A stretch of 7,338 nt of DNA from Thermoprotei archaeon (GTDB lineage: Archaea; Thermoproteota; Thermoprotei; Thermofilales; B20-G17): contig QMSC01000058.1 in the NCBI GenBank assembly GCA_003649515.1, positions 1 to 7,338 on the forward strand, written 5' to 3'. Within the stretch, counting starts at the first letter, position 1; each line of letters begins with the position of its first letter. The notes under the pieces were generated by a model. The model did no database searches and had not been told where the DNA came from. It saw only the letters and a list, made by a program, of their open reading frames with translations. The position numbers were made by a program, and so were the translations under genes. Below, one piece after another: positions 1-4,930 of the stretch.

Positions 1-539
1 CATGAGACCTAAGACTATGAAGGCCGTAAAGATGTCATATATGGGATTTAGTTCTACAGCAAATACTATTCCGCACAGAACTATAACCGACTCCACAATG
101 TCTACGTTTAAGTGTCTAACTTCAGCTCTTAGAGCTAGGCTCTGATACTTCTCAGCAGCTTTTCTAAGCGCGAGAACGGACAGTGCTATCATGACCGTAG
201 ACACAGCTGAGTATAAAATGCCCTGCCTTTCCACATAATGCACCTTGCCGAGCCCGCTCACAGCTATCGTAGCTATTGAGGCGGCGATAAAAGCCATTAT
301 GATTGAAAATACTATAGCTGATAGGACTTCGTAACCTGAATGTCCGTAAGGATGCTCCCTGTCGGGAGGCTTCCTAGCAGCCATAGAAAAATATGCAGCC
401 AAGATATTGACGCCAAATTTACGACTGAGTCAAGCCCATCAGCTACGAGCGAGTAGCTATTAGATAGCATGCCACCAAGCAGTTTAACTAACGCTGATGC
501 TAGGCTGAGCAAAACTGATACCGCGATGTAGATCCGCAT
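1..539 (-). pseudogene. Cation diffusion facilitator (CDF) metal efflux protein, frameshifted and cut by the window edge
   Basis: CDF proteins are membrane antiporters that export divalent metals (Zn, Fe, Mn, Co) in exchange for protons. The start ATG is at 539-537, with GGTG just upstream as a possible ribosome site. Residues from the start give TM1 and TM2 with the metal-site pattern ADGLDSVVN (DxxxN; a D/ExxxN variant is, from memory, known in the family). At about 401-407 the frame shifts by one base. The other frame then continues without a stop to base 1 and encodes the signature DREHPYGH loop, further TM segments, and TM5 with the second metal pair HLNVD (HxxxD). About 180 residues are visible; the cytoplasmic C-terminal domain lies outside. 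One missing base restores the full frame, so this is either a recent pseudogene or a sequence error. The family is clear; the metal is not. Confidence 0.85.
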
Positions 540-576
540 TCAAGCACCAGGGCTAGGTTGTGAAACTCAGTTAAAA

Positions 577-584
577 GTTTTATC
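577..584 (-). promoter_or_regulatory. Possible TATA box of the CDF gene
   Basis: On the minus strand GATAAAAC lies about 40 bases before the CDF ATG, which would give a leader of roughly 14 bases. It is a weak match in an A/T-rich stretch. If real, it separates CDF transcription from the structured RNA upstream. Confidence 0.3.
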
Positions 585-614
585 GAAATAGTAGGATAAC
601 CAAATTTAAGATGT

Positions 615-628
615 GAGAAAAAGAGAAA
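615..628 (-). terminator. U-rich termination tract of the structured RNA
   Basis: Directly after the closing helix of the RNA at 629-782, the minus strand reads TTTCTCTTTTTCTC. Archaeal RNA polymerase stops at such T-rich tracts. Its position flush against the helix fits the 3' end of a small independent RNA. Confidence 0.55.
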
Positions 629-782
629 CCCACCGGGATTAAGCCTACACTCATACACGGTCTAGATCCATTCCTACTCCCGTAAGGTTGTCCTTGTGGG
701 GGCTTACGCCTCCACTCGGACTTCCTCACGGTTTCGGAGCGGTCTAGGCCGCGTACGAGCGTAAGCCTACTTCCCGGTGGGC
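629..782 (-). ncRNA. Structured small RNA (about 154 nt), possibly a minimal RNase P RNA
   Basis: There is no reading frame here, but the minus-strand transcript folds strongly. Counting RNA nucleotides from base 782, nt 2-10 (CCCACCGGG) pair with nt 146-154 (CCCGGUGGG). Nt 14-32 pair with nt 125-143 as 19 consecutive pairs, five of them G-U; on the plus strand these five would be A-C mismatches, so the minus strand is the RNA for this helix. Nt 68-87 form a hairpin capped by a GUAA (GNRA) loop with one A-C mismatch. A TATA box sits 24-30 bases before nt 1, and a U-rich tract follows the 3' end. Nt 56-65, GAGGAAGUCC, resemble RNase P conserved region I, and GGCUUA just before the closing helix resembles region V. 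The ACAGAA part of region V is not seen, and the 19-bp helix competes with an RNase P P4 helix. The RNA is well supported; its class is uncertain. Confidence 0.65.
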
Positions 783-805
783 ATTATTAATATTGTCTTT
801 CTCCC

Positions 806-813
806 TATTTAAA
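806..813 (-). promoter_or_regulatory. TATA box of the structured RNA
   Basis: The minus strand reads AAAGG then TTTAAATA, a strong archaeal BRE/TATA pair. Its centre lies about 27 bases from base 782, exactly where the terminal helix of the RNA begins, so the predicted start site and the structural 5' end agree. Confidence 0.7.
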
Positions 814-817
814 CCTT

Positions 818-827
818 TGCATATGCA
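818..827. promoter_or_regulatory. Perfect 10-bp palindrome next to the RNA promoter
   Basis: TGCATATGCA lies immediately upstream (minus sense) of the BRE/TATA of the small RNA, in the usual place for an activator or a second transcription-factor contact. A 10-bp palindrome can occur by chance in A/T-rich DNA. Confidence 0.25.
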
Positions 828-841
828 TTTTTCTGTATTAT

Positions 842-872
842 CTTGATTAAAATTGTTAATAAAAATTGTATA
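842..872 (-). terminator. T-rich 3' flank of the LEA14-like gene
   Basis: Downstream of the stop at 920, the minus strand runs into TTTTTATT and TTTTAATC tracts, consistent with archaeal termination before the small-RNA promoter. There is no hairpin. The assignment rests on composition and position only. Confidence 0.3.
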
Positions 873-919
873 AGGTAAAGTTTAGAATAATAGAATATCA
901 CCCGTAGTAATTGTCGACA

Positions 920-1390
920 TCATGGAAACCTTTCCTCAATATCGAATGGAACTGAAAGTGTTAATGGAAGCTTTATTACGAGTAACTTCAGAGGGATTTC
1001 CGCCATACCCTTTATCTTTATGACAAGCTCCTTTCCTTGAAGGAGTTTAAGCAATAGAGTAGCCGCTTGGGGAGAGGCTATAGTGAACTCGATGTACACT
1101 ACAGTCCTTCCACGGCGAGGTATAACTATGTTTTCACCAAATCCCTGACCTATGTACACGCCATTCACATACACGTCGAATTTCAGGGAGGATATTTCAA
1201 AGTCGAAGTCAGAAGGGTTTTCAGCGTACAATTCGATTCTGAACTTCGTTATGGATATTGGCCTAATGGACTTCAGCTTAATAGAAAGCTGTTTGGAAGC
1301 GACGTAGTATCCCCAAAGTGGGTAGGCTATTGCAATGGCTATAATTGCCAGCACTATTGAAACTGAGAAAAGTACCTTTGCTTTCCTCAT
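920..1390 (-). CDS. Membrane-anchored LEA14-like / WHy-domain protein
   Basis: LEA_2/WHy domains are immunoglobulin-like beta-sandwiches found in desiccation- and stress-related proteins of plants, bacteria and archaea; their biochemical role is poorly defined. This protein has a basic start (MRKAK), one hydrophobic segment at about residues 6-28, then a WHy-type domain. That domain has the characteristic Asn-Pro turn (YAENPSDFDFEI) and a strand-turn pattern YVNGVYIGQG followed by IPRRGRTVVYIEF. It is probably anchored in the membrane with the domain outside. A GTG at 1396 is in frame, but the TATA box (1415-1422) predicts transcription from about 1392, so the ATG at 1390 is preferred and the mRNA would be nearly leaderless. 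The gene stands alone, between a small unknown gene and the structured RNA. Confidence 0.8.
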   Translation of the reverse strand: MRKAKVLFSVSIVLAIIAIAIAYPLWGYYVASKQLSIKLKSIRPISITKFRIELYAENPSDFDFEISSLKFDVYVNGVYIGQGFGENIVIPRRGRTVVYIEFTIASPQAATLLLKLLQGKELVIKIKGMAEIPLKLLVIKLPLTLSVPFDIEERFP

Positions 1391-1414
1391 TTTCACAATA
1401 ATTGTCCAGGAGAG

Positions 1415-1422
1415 TATTTTAA
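1415..1422 (-). promoter_or_regulatory. TATA box of the LEA14-like gene
   Basis: TTAAAATA on the minus strand is centred about 28 bases before the ATG at 1390. It lies in the 53-base gap after the 71-residue gene, so the LEA14-like gene has its own promoter and an almost leaderless transcript. Confidence 0.5.
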
Positions 1423-1443
1423 TGTTTTAAGGAGGTTAGGGAA

Positions 1444-1659
1444 CTAAAGCCTACTAATATACTGGTCGCGAATTGCTATCTCCGAACTCCAGTGAAGTAT
1501 ATCTCTCGCGAGACTTCTAGCGAAGATCCCCCACTCTATCAGGTACTTGTTGCTATCGCCCTCCTCCGTTATTAGAGTTAAGCATAGGTAGTCCCTGTCG
1601 TTATGCCTAACGATCTCGACTTTATAGTTCTTAACGAGCTTGAAATCGGGGTGAGACAT
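1444..1659 (-). CDS. Small protein of unknown function, 71 residues
   Basis: I do not recognise this protein. It starts at ATG 1659-1657, is soluble in composition, has no membrane segment or cysteine pair (one Cys), and is rich in charged residues. The first half looks like beta strands (YKVEIVRH, YLCLTLITEE) and the second half like helix (FARSLARDILHW). Codon choice (AGG/AGA, ATA, GAG) resembles its neighbours, and no competing frame on the other strand is convincing, which supports real coding. TAATATTA at 1677-1684 or an A/T tract near 1700 could serve as the TATA box. Two 9-bp direct repeats lie further upstream. Confidence 0.55.
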   Translation of the reverse strand: MSHPDFKLVKNYKVEIVRHNDRDYLCLTLITEEGDSNKYLIEWGIFARSLARDILHWSSEIAIRDQYISRL

Positions 1660-1709
1660 ATTTGTTCCCCAATGATTAATATTACTGCTAGAGGTTTGTA
1701 AAAATTACT

Positions 1710-1729
1710 ACCTTAAAGGCACCTTAAAG
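1710..1729. repeat. Two 9-bp direct repeats spaced one helical turn apart
   Basis: ACCTTAAAG occurs at 1710-1718 and again at 1721-1729, offset by 11 bases, so both copies face the same side of the DNA. They lie 50-70 bases upstream of the 71-residue gene, next to an A/T-rich candidate TATA, and could be a regulator site. Confidence 0.35.
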
Positions 1730-1767
1730 AGTATTTAGTAGAGTTTTAGAGGGCATCCGAAAGTTTG

Positions 1768-1802
1768 TCTTAAGAATCCTTAAGAGCCGATCTCGAGAGC
1801 GG
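1768..1802. repeat. Inverted repeat and adjoining palindrome after the DUF2099 gene
   Basis: TCTTAAG and CTTAAGA (1768-1774 and 1779-1785) form a perfect 7-bp inverted repeat with a 4-base spacer. Immediately beside it, 1787-1802 is palindromic at 14 of 16 positions around TCTCGAGA. Both lie in the 3' flank of the DUF2099 gene and may help end transcription or bind protein. A pyrimidine-rich minus-strand stretch (CTTCTCGCTTTTCTCC) lies between them and the stop codon. Confidence 0.35.
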
Positions 1803-1838
1803 AGAAAAGCGAGAAGCTTTAAATGAAGGAGAGGAGCA

Positions 1839-2693
1839 TTACCGCAGCCGGGGCTCCTTGTCAGGGGCTCTGTAAGGAAGCTTAGACCTGAATATGACCA
1901 CCTTATCCTTGAATTCCTTGAGATATTCCAGTATGAGTTCCTTTCCTTTACTGGTTAGCGCGTAGACCGGTATCGCCACACCTAGCTGAAGAAGGGCTTT
2001 AGGACCTATCTTCTCCCTCACAATTCTTGAAGCGCTTCCCCATACGAGATCGGCTTTAAAAAGGTATTTCAAAGTCTCTTCTCGAACGCACGTATTGCAT
2101 ACGGAGAACACTGTGACCCCAACATCCTCTTCTCCAGCTAGGGCTCTTATATCCTCTATCCACTTAGCTGTAAATCCCGTTACTGTTGTAGCTATCCTCC
2201 TAAATCCTAATTCTATTGCCTTCTTAAGCCCCAAAGGCTGGTTTATTAATGCAGTACTTCTGTCTAGAACTATAGCGCCTCTAGATTCTAGGTATTCTAT
2301 AGTCTCCTTCACAGGGTTTGTCTTTATAATGCCCGTAAGTCGCGCCCCTATCTCTTGTACGAGCGCAGGTTCGCTTGAAATTACTGTTCCAGCGCCATCA
2401 CATACGGTTACAGCGCAGTCGAGCAATCCCTTTCTCATACACACGCTGATGATCTCGGATGCTCCATAGGGCACTAAAAGGCTCGAACTAAATACCCTGC
2501 AACATGAAAAGAGCCCATATTTCTCGATCTTCTGCTTAACGATCTTTTCGACAACCTCTCTAGTTATGTTCTTAACCCCATAAAGTAACTCCATTAGCGG
2601 ACAGTACTCGACCATGGGATCTGAGAGAACTCTGACCTTCCCATCCTCTATGCGCACTACGGCGCCACAACAGAATATCTCGTGTTCGCCCAT
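1839..2693 (-). CDS. DUF2099 family protein (methanogenesis marker protein 8-like)
   Basis: From family knowledge I place this 284-residue protein in DUF2099, which includes putative methanogenesis marker protein 8. Supporting patterns in order are EYCP (29-32), a GASE segment (77-80), CDGAGTV (98-104), GIIKTNPV (121-128), a repeated ELGFRRIATTV block (161-171), GSASRI (219-224) and IPVYALTSKGKELI (241-254). The length fits. Nine cysteines, including CC at 8-9 and 64-65 and a CNTC pair at 199-202, suggest a metal or iron-sulfur site, but this is inference. The function of the family is not established. A GTG at 2696 is in frame; the ATG at 2693 is preferred because GAGGT lies about 10 bases before it. 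It has its own TATA box and follows the oxidoreductase gene by about 65 bases. No methanogenesis gene is visible here. Confidence 0.75.
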   Translation of the reverse strand: MGEHEIFCCGAVVRIEDGKVRVLSDPMVEYCPLMELLYGVKNITREVVEKIVKQKIEKYGLFSCCRVFSSSLLVPYGASEIISVCMRKGLLDCAVTVCDGAGTVISSEPALVQEIGARLTGIIKTNPVKETIEYLESRGAIVLDRSTALINQPLGLKKAIELGFRRIATTVTGFTAKWIEDIRALAGEEDVGVTVFSVCNTCVREETLKYLFKADLVWGSASRIVREKIGPKALLQLGVAIPVYALTSKGKELILEYLKEFKDKVVIFRSKLPYRAPDKEPRLR

Positions 2694-2729
2694 CACTAGC
2701 TAACCTCAACTAGCATCCTAGCGTAACAA

Positions 2730-2737
2730 CTATATTA
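2730..2737 (-). promoter_or_regulatory. TATA box of the DUF2099 gene
   Basis: TAATATAG on the minus strand lies about 40 bases before the ATG, giving a leader of about 15 bases that contains the GAGGT ribosome site. It lies in the gap after the oxidoreductase stop codon. Confidence 0.45.
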
Positions 2738-2759
2738 GAATGGCAGTTTCATAAACCTG

Positions 2760-3776
2760 CTAAAAATACTTTGAATAATTTATTCCTCTAGCCTCGCATA
2801 GCTCCTTTATAGTTATAGGTCTTCTCTCCACCATGGATTCATATGCGGCCTCTGAGAGAGCCGCTACATAGAGCCCGTATATCGGTGGAACTTCATTTCC
2901 GCTCCTCCCTAGAATCGTGTCTATGAAGTTAAACACTGGTCGTGAGGGCTCAATATTGGACGTATCGAGCTCTACTTTACATTTACTCTTGTCCTCAAAG
3001 AACACCCTATTGCCGTGTAAAAGTAGCCTCCCCTCAGTGCCCCAGAAGATCTCGTAGTCAAGCCAGTCAGGATCGTCACCAGCAATACCATAGCTGAGAA
3101 GGGCTCCATTATTAAGTTTCGCAACAAGGCATGTGTTTACATCCACTTCAATGTCATAGTCGTCGAAGAATGCGAAGACCTCATAGGGCTTTAATCCTGA
3201 TACCCAAAAAGCGACATCAGAAATGTGACTTCCAGAGTCCACTAGCTCTCCTCCCCCTCCAAGAGCTTTTGTACCACGCCAAGACCTCCTGGCTAAATTA
3301 TACCAGTCTTGTGCAAGTATCAACGCTATCATTTTCACCTCTCCTAGGGATCCCTCCCTAACGAAATTTCTCGCTGCGACAAACGTAGGTATAAAGTGTC
3401 TCTGAAACGCTATTTCGAGCACCACACCGTTCTCCTCTGCTGTTTCTATAAGGTCGACAGCGTGCTCTATCTTGCAAACCATAGGCTTCTCGACTAAAAC
3501 GTGTTTTCCCTCACTCAGAAAGGCCTTAGCTTGCTCGTAGTGCAAGGTATGTGGCGTACAGATGATGGCGGCATCCACAAGGGATATCATCTTCTTGTAG
3601 TCAGATACTATCCTAGCCCCCGTGAACCCCCATTTCTTCTTCAACTCAAGGGCCTTTTCCTCCGCCACGTCCGCTAAGTAGGTGACCTCTATATCCTCAC
3701 CCTTATCGATCAACGTGCGTAGGTCCTTTGCATGTGCATTAGAAATACCACCGCAACCTACAATACCTATCTTCAT
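2760..3776 (-). CDS. Gfo/Idh/MocA family NAD(P)-dependent oxidoreductase
   Basis: This family oxidises or reduces sugars, inositols and related compounds with NAD(P). The 338-residue length is typical. The N-terminal Rossmann fold shows IGIVGCGGISNAH (3-15), followed by CTPHTLHYEQA (73-83) and the family's EKP motif at 96-98, whose lysine normally contacts substrate and cofactor. The C-terminal alpha/beta domain has GGGGELVDSGSHISD (173-187), the usual D-x3-H-x2-D active-site block with D180, H184 and D187. The substrate cannot be named from sequence; sugar or UDP-sugar dehydrogenation are the usual roles. The ATG at 3776-3774 has GGTGG four bases upstream and a good TATA at 3819-3827. It is monocistronic or loosely followed by the DUF2099 gene, which has its own promoter. 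Confidence 0.88.
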   Translation of the reverse strand: MKIGIVGCGGISNAHAKDLRTLIDKGEDIEVTYLADVAEEKALELKKKWGFTGARIVSDYKKMISLVDAAIICTPHTLHYEQAKAFLSEGKHVLVEKPMVCKIEHAVDLIETAEENGVVLEIAFQRHFIPTFVAARNFVREGSLGEVKMIALILAQDWYNLARRSWRGTKALGGGGELVDSGSHISDVAFWVSGLKPYEVFAFFDDYDIEVDVNTCLVAKLNNGALLSYGIAGDDPDWLDYEIFWGTEGRLLLHGNRVFFEDKSKCKVELDTSNIEPSRPVFNFIDTILGRSGNEVPPIYGLYVAALSEAAYESMVERRPITIKELCEARGINYSKYF

Positions 3777-3794
3777 GTAACCACCATGTGGTTA
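3773..3794 (-). promoter_or_regulatory. Start-site inverted repeat with overlapping four-codon mini-ORF
   Basis: TAACCAC and GTGGTTA (3778-3784 and 3788-3794) form a perfect 7-bp inverted repeat with a 3-base spacer, two bases before the oxidoreductase ATG. In the mRNA it would be a hairpin that hides the GGTGG ribosome site. Its loop is an AUG that opens a mini-ORF (ATG GTG GTT ACA TGA), whose stop overlaps the gene's start as ATGA. It lies just downstream of the predicted transcription start, so it could equally be a repressor operator. Confidence 0.45.
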
Positions 3795-3818
3795 ACGAAT
3801 GTAGGAGAATTTCAATGA

Positions 3819-3827
3819 CTATATAAA
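3819..3827 (-). promoter_or_regulatory. TATA box of the Gfo/Idh/MocA gene
   Basis: The minus strand reads AAACG then TTTATATAG, a clear BRE/TATA. Transcription is predicted near 3797, giving a leader of about 20 bases made up largely of the inverted repeat at 3778-3794. Confidence 0.6.
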
Positions 3828-3955
3828 CGTTTGTGCCAGGGTCCTCTATGTTTTTAAGTAATAAGTACCGGCTACTTGGTGTAATTCCTATCAACTAACC
3901 CTTCGAGGGCATGGGGAGGTTGGAGGAGAAATAAGTGAAGTGAACTGCCTCAGTA

Positions 3956-3967
3956 CCCATGCATGGG
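3956..3967. repeat. Perfect 12-bp palindrome CCCATGCATGGG
   Basis: This palindrome lies in the gap between the oxidoreductase promoter and the 3' end of the regulator relic. Short hairpins nearby (AAGTA/TACTT at 3863-3877, CCCT/AGGG at 3899-3909) are the only other structure there. I see no gene in 3828-3994. Confidence 0.3.
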
Positions 3968-3994
3968 CAACCGCTAATTTAGCGTTAACCAGAA

Positions 3995-4920
3995 CTATTG
4001 TATGATAAACTCACAGTAAGGGTCTCATTTAGCTATACACCTTGTTTCGACAGCTCCAACAACCCTGTTGAATAATCTTGAATGAAAGCCTGTAAGAATA
4101 CCCCTAATGAAGTTACTTAAAGGCTCCCGGCCTCCTTTAAATGGCTCACACTTGAAACTATCCCTTATCCTTACCTGTGCTCTCCTCAAACTGTGGCAAA
4201 CGTCCATGTTTTCACAACACCGAGTCCTGAGTTCGTTAATATGAGCTGTGCCAGGAGAAGTATCTTCTGAGGCTATGCGTTATTCTTTAACATGCGAGTG
4301 TATTCATCATGGGCCTCGCTGTCTACAGCCATGCTTACGTAGTATAGTAGGGCTCTGAAGCCTGAACCATACTTCTTAACAGTTTCCTTTAGTATAGCTG
4401 TGTAGGCATTCTTCCTCAATATTATATCTCTCTCACCAAAGAAGGTTAGAGGGAAGAACACAGTGTCTCCTGCAAGGCATTCGAAAACTGGCTTTATTTC
4501 TTGGGTTTCCTCAACATCCCGCATGCGTGAGACCCTTTTTATAACCTCGGAAACTTTCTTAGAAGTATTGGTGAAGTCTAAAAAGAATACGAGCTTAGCG
4601 CATCCACTGGGCGCAGCTCTAGAAACAGTTATATGTAAAATTGGGAGGTTCGTTCTGGAGAAACATCTGCTATTCTGCCGAGAATACTGTATTTGAATAG
4701 GGCTTTAGGTGAGAGAACTACTGCAGTACCGCACATCTTATGCTTGGGGGATGTAGACTATCCTGTCTATCTTGTAGCTGAGCTCTAATCCTCTCTTATT
4801 CTTGAGCAGTTTCCGGAGAGATCGTATGGCTGAGCGGTAAAAGAAGCGGACCTCCGAGCAAAAATTATAGGCCTCAGCGTACAACTTCTTAAAGCATAAC
4901 TTAAATAGTTCTTTTAGCCC
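3995..4920 (-). pseudogene. Decayed HTH-ACT-V4R regulator
   Basis: Pieces in different frames line up as one protein of about 300 residues. First (4920-4750) is a helix-turn-helix-like segment ending YKIDRIVYIP. Next comes MCGTAVVLSPKAL, then an ACT-like strand-helix-strand (KLVFFLDFTNTSKKVSEVI). After FFPLTFFGERDIILR comes the V4R domain: GSGFRALLYYV, LLLAQLILTNSGLGVVKTW, RIRDSFKCEPF, SNFIRGILTGF and AVETRCIAK-stop-DPYCEF, matching the usual AKGDPYCEF ending. The lesions are an extra base in a C5 run (4746-4750), a missing base near a T4 run (4637-4640), an in-frame TAG (4275-4273), a missing base near a T3 run (4190-4188), and a TGA where Gly is expected (4027-4025). V4R domains bind small hydrophobic ligands; with HTH and ACT parts this was probably an effector-responsive transcription factor. 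The 5' end is cut by a TAA at 4923 and overlaps the pyk promoter. Confidence 0.82.
4901..4907 (+). promoter_or_regulatory. TATA box of pyk
   Basis: TTAAATA is centred 27 bases before the pyk ATG, so transcription should begin at or within a few bases of the start codon (leaderless mRNA). No ribosome site is present, as expected. The promoter lies within the 5' end of the minus-strand regulator relic. Confidence 0.65.
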
Positions 4921-4930
4921 TTAACCACAC

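Noticed and set aside
629..781. The same structured element read as a plus-strand RNA
   Set aside because: Some inner helices pair well on plus, but the 19-bp helix would have five A-C mismatches, and the strong TATA and T-rich end fit the minus strand.
629..782. 5S rRNA or SRP RNA
   Set aside because: The terminal helix recalls 5S, but loop and helix III sequences (such as GAAGUUAAG) are absent; the SRP GGAAGGAAGCAG-type motif is also absent.
3911..3934. Tiny plus-strand ORF (ATG to TAA, 7 codons) in the gap after the relic
   Set aside because: No promoter is placed for it, there is no downstream gene, and its length is meaningless alone.
4273..4275. In-frame TAG with coding on both sides, suggesting pyrrolysine or read-through
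   Set aside because: The same gene also has three frameshifts and a TGA in place of a conserved glycine, so decay explains it better.
4463..4696. Plus-strand ORF of 77 residues
   Set aside because: It lies antisense to the ACT-like part of the regulator relic, whose translation matches known domain patterns; the plus frame does not.
4820..4880. tRNA-like stretch (TGGCTGAGCGGT resembles a D arm)
   Set aside because: There is no T-arm sequence, no acceptor pairing and no anticodon stem; the stretch is coding sequence of the relic on the other strand.
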